Source: Desulfoferula sp040751985
GTDB taxonomy: Bacteria > Desulfobacterota > Desulfarculia > Desulfarculales > Desulfarculaceae
DNA length: 64,000 bases
NCBI GenBank assembly: GCA_040751985.1
Contig: JBFMFU010000081.1
Location: forward strand, 1-64,000
Direction: 5' to 3'
Shown here: positions 30,631-39,711 of the stretch, piece after piece
Numbering within the stretch: the first letter of the stretch is position 1
How the letters are laid out: the number at the start of each line of letters is the position of its first letter
Made by a program: the position numbers and the translations under genes
The notes under the pieces: generated by a model
What the model saw: the letters and a program-made list of their open reading frames with translations, nothing else
Database searches by the model: none
Told to the model about the DNA's origin: nothing

Positions 30631-31527
30631 CTACTCCAGACCCTGGCCCGTGAGCCGCTTGAGGGCCTCTAAATAGCGGGCGCGGGTGCCCTCGATCACC
30701 TCGGCCGGCAGGTGGGGCGCGGGCGGCTTCTTGTTGAAGCCGATGTCCTCCAGGTAGTCGCGCACGAACTGCTTGTCATAGCTGGCCTGGGGCCGGCCCG
30801 GCGCGTACTGGTCCGCGGGCCAGAAGCGGCTGGAGTCCGGGGTGAGCACCTCGTCGATGAGCAGCAGTTCGCCCTGCAGCAGGCCGAACTCGAACTTGGT
30901 GTCGGCAATGATGATGCCCGCCTCGGCGGCCAGCTCCTGGGCTCGGGAGTAGATGGCCAGGGTGCGTTTAGCCACTTCTTGCGCCAGGTCCTTGCCCATG
31001 ATCTTCTCGGCCTGGGCCAGGTCGATATTGATGTCGTGCTGGCCCAGCTCGGCCTTGGTGCTGGGAGTAAACAGGGGCCGGGGCAGCTTTTCGCTCTCCC
31101 TGAGGCCCGCGGGCAGGCCGTACCCGCAGAGTTTGCCCGTCTCCTGGTAGTCCTTCCAGCCCGAGCCGGCCAGGTATCCGCGCACGATGGCCTCGATGGG
31201 CAGGGGCTTGGCCTTCTTGACCAGCATGGAGCGGCCGGCCAGTTCCTCGGCGAAGGGCTGCAGGCCGGCGGGATACTCTTCCACCTTGGCAGTCACCAAG
31301 TGGTTGGGGGTCAGGTCGGCCATTTGTTTGAACCAATAGAGCGATATCTGAGTCAGGACCTTGCCTTTGTCCGGTATGGGGTCAGGCAGCACCACGTCAA
31401 AGGCGCTGAGGCGGTCAGTAGCCACGATCAGTAAGTGCTGGCCCAGGTCATAGATGTCGCGCACCTTGCCCCGGCCGAGCAGGGGCACTCCTTGCAGGTT
31501 GGTCTCCAGCACGGGCTTGCCGCTCAT
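30631..31527 (-). CDS. purC: Phosphoribosylaminoimidazole-succinocarboxamide synthase
   Basis: 298 residues from ATG 31527, preceded by GGGGAGGAG. It adds aspartate to CAIR using ATP in purine synthesis. Motifs include GRGKVRDIYD at the N-terminus, ATDRLSAFDVV, EAIVRGYLAGSGWKDY, IADTKFEFG and DEVLTPDSSRFW, all canonical. Divergent from mdh; other pur genes are not adjacent. Nothing unusual. Confidence 0.96.
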   Translation of the reverse strand: MSGKPVLETNLQGVPLLGRGKVRDIYDLGQHLLIVATDRLSAFDVVLPDPIPDKGKVLTQISLYWFKQMADLTPNHLVTAKVEEYPAGLQPFAEELAGRSMLVKKAKPLPIEAIVRGYLAGSGWKDYQETGKLCGYGLPAGLRESEKLPRPLFTPSTKAELGQHDINIDLAQAEKIMGKDLAQEVAKRTLAIYSRAQELAAEAGIIIADTKFEFGLLQGELLLIDEVLTPDSSRFWPADQYAPGRPQASYDKQFVRDYLEDIGFNKKPPAPHLPAEVIEGTRARYLEALKRLTGQGLE

Positions 31528-31570
31528 GTCTCCTCCCCATGAACTGGGTTCGTTTTTGTGTCCGTTGTCG

Positions 31571-31600
31571 TTGACTAGATAATGGCAGGGGTTGTATGTT
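31571..31600 (+). promoter_or_regulatory. Promoter of mdh
   Basis: TTGACT (31571-31576), 18-bp spacer, TATGTT (31595-31600), 48 bp before the ATG. Confidence 0.45.
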
Positions 31601-31648
31601 TCTGCCATCGCTTAAACCTAGCACAAAGCTTTATGAGGAGAAAGCAAG

Positions 31649-32584
31649 ATGCTGCAGAAAATCACCGTTATCGGAGCCGGCAACGTGGGGGCCACCTGCG
31701 CCCAGCGGGCCGCCGAAAAAGAATTGGCCGACGTGGTGCTGGTGGACGTGGTTCCGGACATGCCCCAAGGCAAGGCCCTGGACCTGAGCGAGGCCGCGCC
31801 GGTGGAAAAGCACGACGCCCGCATCACCGGGGCCAATGACTACGCCCCCAGCAAGGACTCCGACGTAATCATCGTAACCGCCGGCATCGCCCGCAAGCCG
31901 GGCATGAGCCGCGACGACCTGATCAAGACCAACGCTGGCATCGTGAACACCGTGGTCAAGGAGGCGGCCAAGCTTTCGCCCAAGGCGGTGCTCATTATTG
32001 TAAGCAACCCCCTGGACGCCATGTGCCACGTGGCCCTCAAGGCCTCGGGCTTCCCCAGCCAGCGGGTCATCGGCATGGCCGGCGTCTTGGACTCGGCCCG
32101 CTTCCGCTTCTTCATCGCCGAGGCCTTGAACGTGTCCGTGGAAAACACCCACGCCTTCGTGCTGGGCGGCCATGGCGACACCATGGTGCCCCTGCCCCGC
32201 TTCTCCACCGTGGCCGGCATCCCCATCACCGAGCTCTTGCCCGCGGACAAGATTCAGGCCCTGTGCCAGCGCACCGCCCAGGGCGGTGCCGAGATCGTGG
32301 GGCTCTTAAAGACCGGCAGCGCCTACTACGCCCCGGCCTCCTCGGCCGTGGAGATGGCCGAGGCCATTCTCAAGGACAAGAAGAAGATCCTGCCCTGCGC
32401 CGTGTACCTGAACGGCCAGTACGGCTACAAGGACCTCTTCATCGGCGTGCCGGTCAAGCTGGGCAAGGGCGGCGCCGAGGAGGTGATCCAGATCAAGCTC
32501 ACCGCCGAGGAAAAGACCGCCCTGGACAAGAGCGCCGACGCGGTGCGCGGCCTGGTCAAGGTCCTGGGCGAGCTGGGCTTCTAG
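31649..32584 (+). CDS. mdh: Malate dehydrogenase, LDH-like type
   Basis: 311 residues. NAD-binding loop ITVIGAGNVGATCAQ with the acidic VVLVD residue that selects NAD; catalytic VLDSARFRFF and GGHGDTMVPL (active-site His) are intact, and the substrate-binding Arg in GIARKPGMSRDD fits malate rather than lactate. Interconverts malate and oxaloacetate for the TCA cycle or C4 metabolism in the cytoplasm. GAGGAG precedes the ATG. Transcribed alone and closed by a strong terminator. Confidence 0.95.
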   Translation: MLQKITVIGAGNVGATCAQRAAEKELADVVLVDVVPDMPQGKALDLSEAAPVEKHDARITGANDYAPSKDSDVIIVTAGIARKPGMSRDDLIKTNAGIVNTVVKEAAKLSPKAVLIIVSNPLDAMCHVALKASGFPSQRVIGMAGVLDSARFRFFIAEALNVSVENTHAFVLGGHGDTMVPLPRFSTVAGIPITELLPADKIQALCQRTAQGGAEIVGLLKTGSAYYAPASSAVEMAEAILKDKKKILPCAVYLNGQYGYKDLFIGVPVKLGKGGAEEVIQIKLTAEEKTALDKSADAVRGLVKVLGELGF

Positions 32585-32607
32585 ACCCCGTTCAACGCAG
32601 GCAAAGC

Positions 32608-32638
32608 AAAGGGGCCCCCATCGGGCCCCTTGTTTTTT
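32608..32638 (+). terminator. Intrinsic terminator of mdh
   Basis: AAGGGGCCC pairs with GGGCCCCTT around a short CCATC loop, followed by GTTTTTT. The convergent ssb gene ends 18 bp beyond, so it may act both ways. Confidence 0.85.
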
Positions 32639-32655
32639 GGTGCCTGGCCGCGCGG

Positions 32656-33072
32656 CTAGAACGGTATGTCATCGTCGCTGGGCGGTCCGCCAAGGTCGTC
32701 GCCGCCGCCACTGCCGCCGCCGGCCTGGCCTCCTTGACCGCCGCCGCCCAGGAACTGGATGTCCCGGGCGATGATCTCGGTCATGTAGCGCTTCTCGCCG
32801 TTCTGGCCCTCCCAGGAGCGGGTGCGGATGCTGCCTTCCACATACACCTGGCGGCCCTTGGACAGGTACTGGGCGGCGATCTCGCCCAGCTTGGACCAGG
32901 CCACCACCCGGTGCCACTCGGTGCGCTCCTGCTGGTTGCCCTCCCGGTCCTTGAAGGACTCGGTGGTGGCCAGACGCAGGCTGCACACCGGGGTGCCGCT
33001 TGGGGTATACTTCAATTCCGGGTCGGCGCCCAGGTTGCCGATAAGGATCACTTTATTAATGCCACGGGCCAT
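32656..33072 (-). CDS. ssb: Single-stranded DNA-binding protein
   Basis: 138 residues. The OB fold opens GINKVILIGNLGADPELKY and includes TEWHRVVAWSKLGEIAAQYL and the VEGSIRTRSW strand. A Gly-rich linker leads to the C-terminal DDDIPF tip that recruits replication and repair proteins. AAGGAG lies 7 nt before the ATG at 33072. Stands alone, convergent with mdh. Confidence 0.96.
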   Translation of the reverse strand: MARGINKVILIGNLGADPELKYTPSGTPVCSLRLATTESFKDREGNQQERTEWHRVVAWSKLGEIAAQYLSKGRQVYVEGSIRTRSWEGQNGEKRYMTEIIARDIQFLGGGGQGGQAGGGSGGGDDLGGPPSDDDIPF

Positions 33073-33161
33073 GAGAAAGCTCCTTTTCGCTTGAGAGCCC
33101 AAACTCTAGCACACCGTTGCTTTGGCCCGCAAGCCGCGGCCCAGGGAGAGCAATCGCCGTG

Positions 33162-33923
33162 ATGTGGAAGCCCCTCCGAGTGCTCTGTTCGGCCTGGGGC
33201 CTGGCCTGGCTGTCGGTCATCACCCTGCCCCTGTGCCTGCTGGTGCTCCTGTCCTGGCTGCTGGGGGCGGGCGACCGCCGGCTGCAGTGGATCCCGCGCC
33301 TCTGGGCCCGGCTGCTCATGGCTGGCATCGGCTGCCGGGTGCGCATCCGCGGCCTGGAAAACCTGGAGCCCGGCGCCACCTACGTCTTCGCGGGCAACCA
33401 CGCCTCGGCCCTGGACATCCCGGCCCTGCAGGCCGCCCTGCCCAGCAACTTCCGCTGGGTGGCCAAGCAGGAGCTGTTCCGCATCCCGGTCTTCGGCCAG
33501 GCCCTCAAGGCCGTGGGCGACATCCCCATCGACCGCTCGGCCGGCCGCCAGGCCATGCAGAGCCTGATCGAGGCCGCCCGCCGGGTGGAGCACGACGCCA
33601 GCGTGGTCATCTTCCCCGAGGGCACCCGCTCCGACGACGGCGAGCTGCTGCCCTTCAAGAGCGGCGGCTTCATGCTGGCCATCAAGTCTGGCCGGCCGGT
33701 GGTGCCTTTTTGGCTGCAGGGCACCCACCAGGCTCTGGTCAACGACAGCCTGCTCTTGAACCCTGGGCCCATACAGGTGATCTGCGGCCGTCCCATACCG
33801 GTGCAGGGGCTGGCCAACGGCGACCGCGAGCACCTGGCCGAGCTGGTGCGCCAGCGCATCCTGGAGCTGCGCCAGTCCGCAGACGCCCCGCCCCAGGTTG
33901 ACACCGCTGGGGAGCCGGCTTAG
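33162..33923 (+). CDS. plsC: 1-acyl-sn-glycerol-3-phosphate acyltransferase
   Basis: 253 residues. One N-terminal membrane anchor (AWGLAWLSVITLPLCLLVLL), then NHASALD (catalytic His-x4-Asp) and FPEGTRSDDGELLPFKSGGF (acceptor binding). It forms phosphatidic acid from lysophosphatidate at the inner membrane. Start ATG 33162 or the GTG one codon earlier; GGGAG is about 10 nt upstream. It precedes ftsK by 66 bp. Confidence 0.92.
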   Translation: MWKPLRVLCSAWGLAWLSVITLPLCLLVLLSWLLGAGDRRLQWIPRLWARLLMAGIGCRVRIRGLENLEPGATYVFAGNHASALDIPALQAALPSNFRWVAKQELFRIPVFGQALKAVGDIPIDRSAGRQAMQSLIEAARRVEHDASVVIFPEGTRSDDGELLPFKSGGFMLAIKSGRPVVPFWLQGTHQALVNDSLLLNPGPIQVICGRPIPVQGLANGDREHLAELVRQRILELRQSADAPPQVDTAGEPA

Positions 33924-33989
33924 AGTTAAGCGCGTCCCGCCCCTGGAGCGGGCTATATCTAACTAGCCGATCTGCCGGGAGATAAGCCC

Positions 33990-36233
33990 TTGGCCCCCCG
34001 CCCGAACATCCACAGCCCCACCCCCTCCCCCGCCTGGGACTGGCGGCGGGATTGGGGCTGGCGCGCGGGTGCGGTGGCCCTGGCCCTGCTGGCCCTGCTC
34101 CTGGCCGTGGCCCTGGCCGGCTTTCATCCCAGCGATCCCACCCCCATCAACGACGCCGCACACCCGGTGCGCAACCACCTGGGCCTCGCGGGCGCCTTGA
34201 CCGCGGCCGTGTCCTATGACCTGTTCGGCCTGGGGGCCTGGTGGCTGGTGCTGCTGCCGGCCGTGGCCGCCTGTCTGCTCTGGCGCAGCCGCGGCGGCGG
34301 CCGCATGCTGCCCTTCTGGATTGCCGGGCTGTGGGTGCTGGTGGCCGGCGCGGCCGCCTTGGGCGCGGCCGGCGGCGAAGCCAGGGTGGCCGGGGCCGCG
34401 CTGCCCTGGGGAGGCCAGGCCGGCCTGGCCATGGCCCAGGGCCTGGCCGGGGCCGGCCGCTGGGCGGCCTGGCTGTTCCCCCTGGCCGCGCTGCTGGCCG
34501 GGCTGATGGGCCTGGGCTGGTCTTGCTGGCCGATGCTGGGGCCCCTGCTGCGCGCCCCCCGCCGCAGCGAGGCCCTCCGCGACGCCAGGTTCAACGGTGA
34601 GCCTGGTGACGAGCCAGTATTGGCCCTGGCCGAGCCGGTCCTGGACCTGACCAAGCCCATGCCAGCCCAGCCCGAGACGGTCCCGGCCAAGCCCAGCCCA
34701 GCCAGGCCCGAGGCAGGCCCGCACATCAAACCCCGCCTGCCTGGTCCGCAGAGCGCCCGCGGACGCGGCGGGGCCGGCTCCCGCAGCCGAGGCCGTTTCC
34801 ACCTGCCGCCCCTGGACCTGCTGGACCCCGGCTCCGGCCCCCTGGCCCCGGAGCGGGCCGAGGCCCTGCGCCAGACCTCCCACCTGGTGGAGGAGAAGCT
34901 GGCCGACTTCGGGGTGCAGGGCAAGGTCAAGGAAGTGGCGCCCGGACCGGTGGTCACCCGCTACGAGTTCAAGCCCGCGCCGGGCGTGAAGATCAGCAAG
35001 GTGGCTGGCCTGGCCGACGACCTGGCCATGGTGCTCAAGGCCCGCTCCATCCGCATCGTGGCGCCCATACCCGGCAAGGCGGTGATCGGCATCGAGATAC
35101 CCAACCCTCAGCGGGAGATGGTGCCCCTGCGCGAGCTGCTGGCCTCCACGGTCTACCAGCAGGCCAAGGGCCGCCTGGCCGTGGCCCTGGGCAAGGACAT
35201 CCTGGGCCAGCCCGTGGTGGAGGACCTCACGCGTACTCCGCACCTGCTCATCGCCGGCGCCACCGGCTCGGGCAAGAGCGTGTTCATCAACTGCCTGGCC
35301 CTGTCCATCCTCTACAACGCCACCCCGGATCAGGTGCGCATCCTGATGGTGGACCCCAAGCGCATCGAGCTGTCGGCCTACGCGGACATCCCGCACCTGC
35401 TCTATCCCATCATCACCAGCCCCAAGGAGGCCACCGCCGGCCTGCGCTGGGCGGTGCGCGAGATGGAGCGGCGCTACGAGCTGCTGGCCAGCCTGGGGGT
35501 CAAGAACATAGACTCCTTCAACCACCGCCTGGCCAAATCCGGCCCCATTCCCGTGCCGGGCACCCTGCCGGACGAGGAGCCCCAATACCTGGAGCCCCTG
35601 CCCTACGTGCTGGTGTTCATCGACGAGCTGGCCGACCTGATGATGGTCTCCTCCAAGGAGGTGGAGGCCATGATCACCCGCCTGGCCCAGATGGCCCGCG
35701 CCGCGGGCATACACCTGGTGCTGGCCACCCAGCGCCCCAGCGTGGACGTGATCACCGGCCTGATCAAGGCCAACTTCCCGGCCCGCATCTCCTTCAAGGT
35801 GGCCTCGCGGGTGGACAGCCGCACCATCCTGGACCAGCAGGGCGCCGAGCACCTGCTGGGCGAGGGCGACATGCTCTTCGTGCCGCCGGACAGCACCGGC
35901 CTGACCCGCCTGCACGGGGCCTACGTCTCCGAAGAGGAGATCGCGCGGGTAACCGACTTCTGGCGCGAGCAGGCCCGGCCCGAGTACGACGAGAGCATCG
36001 TGGCCGCCGCGGCCGAGGGCGAGGAGGACGAGCTGGGCATGGAGGCCGACGAGCTCTACCCCGAGGCAGTGCGCCTGGTCACCGAGACCGGCCAGGCCTC
36101 CATCAGCTACGTGCAGCGCCGGCTCAAGGTGGGCTACAACCGGGCGGCCAACATGATCGAGCAGATGGAGCGCGACGGCATCGTGGGCCCCAGCGACGGC
36201 AGCAAGCCGCGCCAGGTGTTGATCCGGGAGTAG
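33990..36233 (+). CDS. ftsK: DNA translocase FtsK/SpoIIIE
   Basis: 747 residues from a TTG at 33990 (GGGAG 8 nt upstream). Four hydrophobic segments in the first 190 residues anchor it at the septum; a Pro/Ala-rich linker follows to about 250; then alpha and beta motor domains with Walker A GATGSGKS at 423-430 and Walker B YVLVFIDELADLM; the C-terminal gamma winged helix (LVTETGQASISYVQRRLKVGYNRAANMIEQMERDG, read as short helices) recognises KOPS-type sites. It pumps chromosome DNA to resolve dimers at division. Followed by lolA, a common pairing. Confidence 0.95.
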   Translation: MAPRPNIHSPTPSPAWDWRRDWGWRAGAVALALLALLLAVALAGFHPSDPTPINDAAHPVRNHLGLAGALTAAVSYDLFGLGAWWLVLLPAVAACLLWRSRGGGRMLPFWIAGLWVLVAGAAALGAAGGEARVAGAALPWGGQAGLAMAQGLAGAGRWAAWLFPLAALLAGLMGLGWSCWPMLGPLLRAPRRSEALRDARFNGEPGDEPVLALAEPVLDLTKPMPAQPETVPAKPSPARPEAGPHIKPRLPGPQSARGRGGAGSRSRGRFHLPPLDLLDPGSGPLAPERAEALRQTSHLVEEKLADFGVQGKVKEVAPGPVVTRYEFKPAPGVKISKVAGLADDLAMVLKARSIRIVAPIPGKAVIGIEIPNPQREMVPLRELLASTVYQQAKGRLAVALGKDILGQPVVEDLTRTPHLLIAGATGSGKSVFINCLALSILYNATPDQVRILMVDPKRIELSAYADIPHLLYPIITSPKEATAGLRWAVREMERRYELLASLGVKNIDSFNHRLAKSGPIPVPGTLPDEEPQYLEPLPYVLVFIDELADLMMVSSKEVEAMITRLAQMARAAGIHLVLATQRPSVDVITGLIKANFPARISFKVASRVDSRTILDQQGAEHLLGEGDMLFVPPDSTGLTRLHGAYVSEEEIARVTDFWREQARPEYDESIVAAAAEGEEDELGMEADELYPEAVRLVTETGQASISYVQRRLKVGYNRAANMIEQMERDGIVGPSDGSKPRQVLIRE

Positions 36234-36491
36234 CCGAATCATGGTGGGCAGGAAAAGCAAGAAAGCGGCTGGCAAGGAAAAGGGGCTGGCAAAAGGTGAT
36301 GAGGGTTCGGAGAGATCGCACCGCTGCGCCTTTCCGCCGCCGGCCGCGGCCGTTGAGAAAGTTTTGTGAAACAGCTTCGGAGCAATTTTTACTCCAGGCA
36401 GTATGATGTCATTGGGCTGTCAGGTATTGGCGGAACCAGGGAATCATCAATTCTGTTGCCGTATCATCATATTAGGAGTTTGGGAACTGGC

Positions 36492-37226
36492 ATGAAGGTC
36501 TTTTCCCTTATTACGCGCTCTTTCTTGATCGCCGCAGCGGCGGTCGTGGTTCTGGCGCTGCTGGCCCTGCCGGCTGCCGCGGAAAGCCCGGCCGACCTGG
36601 CCAAGCGCATCCAGGAGCGCTACCGCCAGGTGAACAGCCTGGCTGCGGACTACACCCGAGTCAGCCAGTTCGCGGCCCTGGCCGGCCAGTCCAGCCGCCA
36701 GGTCAAGGGCAGCGGCCGCCTGCTCTGGGTGCGGCCGCTCAAGCTGCGCCTGGACCAGGCGCAGCCGCGCCAGGAGACCATCCTGTGTGCGGACCGCCGG
36801 GTCTGGTGGCTGCGTCCGGAGCAGAAACGGGCTGACCTGTACCCCCTGGACCAGTTCACCAGCGGGCTCACCTCCCTGCTGCAGGCCCTCAGCGGCCTGG
36901 GCGACCTGGGCAAGGAGTTCAGCGTGGGCGCGCCTGACATGGCCCAGGCCGCGGGCGGCCCCCAGGGCGCCCTGAGCCTCTTGCTCACTCCCCTGCAGCG
37001 CCGGGCCGACCTGCAAAACCTGGTGCTGTGGTTCCAGGCCGACGGCCTGCTGCTGCTGGGCTTCAAGATCATCAACCTGGTGGGCGACGTGACCATCTAT
37101 AGCTTCAACAACCTGCTGGTCAACGCGCCGGCCCCCGAGGAACGCTTCCGCTTCACGCCGCCCACGGATTGGCGAACCCTGGACCACCGCCCCACCCGGC
37201 CCGAGGACGCGGCCCAGGGCCGATGA
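36492..37226 (+). CDS. lolA: Outer-membrane lipoprotein carrier LolA
   Basis: 244 residues from ATG 36492 with a signal peptide (MKVFSLITRSFLIAAAAVVVLALLALPAAA, positively charged then hydrophobic). The mature protein opens DLAKRIQERYRQVNSLAADYTRVSQ, as in LolA, which carries lipoproteins across the periplasm. RLLWVRPLKLRLDQ and the IINLVGDVTIYSFNN stretch fit the LolA half-barrel. It directly overlaps cobU by ATGA, so B12 nucleotide-loop genes share its transcript, an odd functional mix. The 258-bp gap before it has no certain gene. Confidence 0.85.
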   Translation: MKVFSLITRSFLIAAAAVVVLALLALPAAAESPADLAKRIQERYRQVNSLAADYTRVSQFAALAGQSSRQVKGSGRLLWVRPLKLRLDQAQPRQETILCADRRVWWLRPEQKRADLYPLDQFTSGLTSLLQALSGLGDLGKEFSVGAPDMAQAAGGPQGALSLLLTPLQRRADLQNLVLWFQADGLLLLGFKIINLVGDVTIYSFNNLLVNAPAPEERFRFTPPTDWRTLDHRPTRPEDAAQGR

Positions 37227-37774
37227 AGGGCGGTCCGGCCAACCTGCTGGTCCTGGGCGGGGCCAAGAGCGGCAAGAGCGCCTATGCCCAGGCCCTGGCC
37301 CAGGCCTGGGGCGGCCGCCTGGTGTATGTGGCCACGGGCCAGGCCCATGACCAAGAGATGGCCCAGCGCATCGCCAGCCACCAGGCCCGGCGCGGCCCGG
37401 CCTGGCAGACCCTGGAAGAGCCCCTGGCCCTGGAGCAGGCCCTGCAAGGGGCCGACGGCCCGGATACGGTGCTCCTGGTGGACTGCCTGACCCTGTGGCT
37501 GAGCAACCTGATGCTCGCCGCCGGCCTTGGTGACGCGGCCCTGCAGGGACGCTTCGCGGCCCTGTGTGACCTGCTGCCCTCGCTAAAGGCCCGCACGATC
37601 CTAGTGGCCAACGAGGTGGGCCTGGGCATCGTGCCCGAAAACGCCCTGGCCCGGCGCTTTCGCGACCAGGCCGGCTCCCTGAATCAACAACTGGCCGGCG
37701 CCTGCAACAGGGTGGTCCTGATCACCGCCGGCTTGCCCCTGGCCCTCAAGGGCCCCCTGCCCCTTCTCAGCTAG
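37223..37774 (+). CDS. cobU: Adenosylcobinamide kinase / cobinamide-P guanylyltransferase
   Basis: 183 residues. P-loop GGAKSGKS near the N-terminus, the GMP-linking His region TGQAHDQEMAQRIASHQARR, then LVDCLTLWLSNLM and NEVGLGIVP are CobU signatures. It phosphorylates adenosylcobinamide and transfers GMP to give Ado-Cbi-GDP. Since this bifunctional enzyme can salvage cobinamide directly, the CbiZ route at 15.7 kb would be needed mainly for remodelling other corrinoids. Overlaps lolA by 4 bp. Confidence 0.95.
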   Translation: MKGGPANLLVLGGAKSGKSAYAQALAQAWGGRLVYVATGQAHDQEMAQRIASHQARRGPAWQTLEEPLALEQALQGADGPDTVLLVDCLTLWLSNLMLAAGLGDAALQGRFAALCDLLPSLKARTILVANEVGLGIVPENALARRFRDQAGSLNQQLAGACNRVVLITAGLPLALKGPLPLLS

Positions 37775-37788
37775 TGGAGACAGACAAC

Positions 37789-38847
37789 GTGCAGCGACTG
37801 CAAGCCATCATAGAGCGCATCCGGCCTGTGGACCCGGCCGTGGGCCAGCAGGCCCAGACCCATCTGGACGACCTGACCAAGCCCCAGGGCTCCCTGGGCC
37901 GCCTGGAGGAGCTGGCCCGCAGCCTGGCCGTAATGCGCGGCAGCGCCCAGCTCAGCCAGCCCAAGGCCGCGGTGGCCGTGTTCGCGGCCGATCATGGCAT
38001 CACCCAGGCCGGGGTGAGCCTGTACCCGGCTGAGGTGACCCCGCAGATGGTCCTGAACTTTCTGGCCGGCGGCGCGGGCATCAACGCCCTGGCCCGGCAG
38101 GCCGGAGCCGAGGTGCGGGTGGTGGACGTGGGCGTGAACTACGACTTTGAGCAGGCGTCCGGCCTGATCCAGGCCAAGGTGGCCAAGGGCACGGCCAACT
38201 TCGCCCAGGAGCCGGCCATGACCCAGGCGCAGGCTTTAGAGGCCGTGCTGGCAGGGGCCGACGTAGCCGCGGACCTGATCGCCCAGGGATTTGACCTCTT
38301 GCTGTCCGGCGACATGGGCATCGGCAACACCACGCCCTGCGCGGCCCTTACCGCGGTGCTCTGCGGCCGGCCCGTGGCCGAGGTCACCGGCCGGGGCACC
38401 GGCCTGGATGACCAGGGCCTGGCGGCCAAGGTCAAGACCATTGAGCAGGCCCTGGCCCTGCACCGGCCGCCGGCCCACGACCTCCTGGAGGCCCTGCGCC
38501 TGGTGGGCGGCCTGGAGATCGCGGCCATCGCCGGCTACATCCTGCAGGCCGCCTCTGAGCAGGTGCCGGTGATCCTGGACGGCTTCATCGCCACCTCCGG
38601 CGCCCTGGTGGCGGCCGGCCTCTGCCCCACCGTAAAACAGTATCTTTTGGCCGGGCACTGCTCGGTGGAGATCGGCCACCGGGTGCAGCTGGAGAAGCTG
38701 GGCCTGGCGCCCATCCTGGACCTGAACCTGCGCCTGGGCGAGGGCACCGGCGCGGCCCTGGCCCTGATGGTGGTGCGGGCCGCGGTGGCCATGTACAACG
38801 AGATGGCCACCTTCGCCTCGGCCGGGGTCAGCGAGCACAAGGAATAG
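37789..38847 (+). CDS. cobT: Nicotinate-nucleotide-dimethylbenzimidazole phosphoribosyltransferase
   Basis: 352 residues from GTG 37789 (GGAG 9 nt upstream); a GTG at 37774, overlapping the cobU stop, would add five residues. Motifs: LTKPQGSLGRLEELA, VFAADHGITQAGVS, MGIGNTTPCAA, TGRGTGLDD and EIGHRVQLEKLGL are canonical CobT. It activates the lower-ligand base as alpha-ribotide for cobamide synthesis. Which base the organism uses is not visible here. Confidence 0.95.
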   Translation: MQRLQAIIERIRPVDPAVGQQAQTHLDDLTKPQGSLGRLEELARSLAVMRGSAQLSQPKAAVAVFAADHGITQAGVSLYPAEVTPQMVLNFLAGGAGINALARQAGAEVRVVDVGVNYDFEQASGLIQAKVAKGTANFAQEPAMTQAQALEAVLAGADVAADLIAQGFDLLLSGDMGIGNTTPCAALTAVLCGRPVAEVTGRGTGLDDQGLAAKVKTIEQALALHRPPAHDLLEALRLVGGLEIAAIAGYILQAASEQVPVILDGFIATSGALVAAGLCPTVKQYLLAGHCSVEIGHRVQLEKLGLAPILDLNLRLGEGTGAALALMVVRAAVAMYNEMATFASAGVSEHKE

Positions 38848-38854
38848 CCCGAGC

Positions 38855-39595
38855 ATGAACGCCTTCCTCCTGGCCCTGCAGTTCCTCACCGTGGCCACCC
38901 TGCGGCCCGGCCTGCAGGCCCAGCCCGCGGAACTGGCCCGCTCCCGGGCCTGGTACGGGGTGGTGGGCGGGCTGCTGGGTGGGGCCCTGGCCCTGGCGGC
39001 CTGGCTGCTGGACCGCTGGCTGCCGCCCCTGGCCCTGGCCGGGGTGCTGGTGCTGCTCTGGGGAGGCCTGACCCGCTTCCTGCATATGGACGGGGTGGCC
39101 GACACGGCCGACGCCCTGGTGCACACCACCAGCCGCGAGCGGGCCCTGGAGATCATGAAGGACACCCGTCTGGGCAGCTTCGGGGTCTGCGCAGTGGTCT
39201 GCCTGCTCTTGATCAAGTTCGGGGCCCTGGCCTCCCTGCGCGGGCCGGCGCTGTGGGCGGCGCTGTTGGCCGCGCCGGCCTTGGCCCGAGCCCTGGTCGC
39301 GGTGATGGCCGGGCTGCTGCCTCCGGCCCGGCCCGGACAGGGCCTGGGGGCCGCCGTGGCCCAGCAGCAGGCCGGCTGGCCAGACCTGGCCGCCGGGGCC
39401 AGCGCCCTGGCCCTGGCCCTCATCGCCGCCGGCCTGGCCGGGGCGGCCGCGGCCCTGGCCGTGCTGCTCTTGGGCCTGGTGCTGGGCTGGTGGTACCAGC
39501 GCCGCATCGGCGGGGTGACCGGCGACACCCTGGGCGCAGCCCTGGAGGCGGCCGAGGCCCTGGCCCTGGTGGTAATGGCCGCAGCCGCCCCCTGA
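38855..39595 (+). CDS. cobS: Adenosylcobinamide-GDP ribazoletransferase (cobalamin synthase)
   Basis: 246 residues, several membrane helices. ALQFLTVATLRP opens the protein; LTRFLHMDGVADTADALVHTT, and ALEIMKDTRLGSFGV are the conserved metal and substrate segments; GGVTGDTLGAALEAAEALALV closes it. It joins Ado-Cbi-GDP with alpha-ribazole (phosphate), the last assembly step, in the inner membrane. Starts 7 nt after cobT; end of the lolA-cobUTS run. Confidence 0.94.
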   Translation: MNAFLLALQFLTVATLRPGLQAQPAELARSRAWYGVVGGLLGGALALAAWLLDRWLPPLALAGVLVLLWGGLTRFLHMDGVADTADALVHTTSRERALEIMKDTRLGSFGVCAVVCLLLIKFGALASLRGPALWAALLAAPALARALVAVMAGLLPPARPGQGLGAAVAQQQAGWPDLAAGASALALALIAAGLAGAAAALAVLLLGLVLGWWYQRRIGGVTGDTLGAALEAAEALALVVMAAAAP

Positions 39596-39711
39596 AAAAC
39601 CTTGCCTGCCCCGCGGCCCTGTGTTATGCACTCTGCTTGAACCTTTAACGATTCCCGGCGGCTTGCCACCCAGGCCCCGGAGCGGCCATAGACAGCCAAG
39701 GAGCCTATACG

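Noticed and set aside
33963..36275. 770-codon frame antisense to ftsK
   Set aside because: Same pattern of His/Gly/Ala/Val-rich low-complexity; FtsK on the plus strand has all motifs.
36241..36369. 42-codon ORF between ftsK and lolA
   Set aside because: No ribosome site, basic low-complexity product; I see no evidence of coding.
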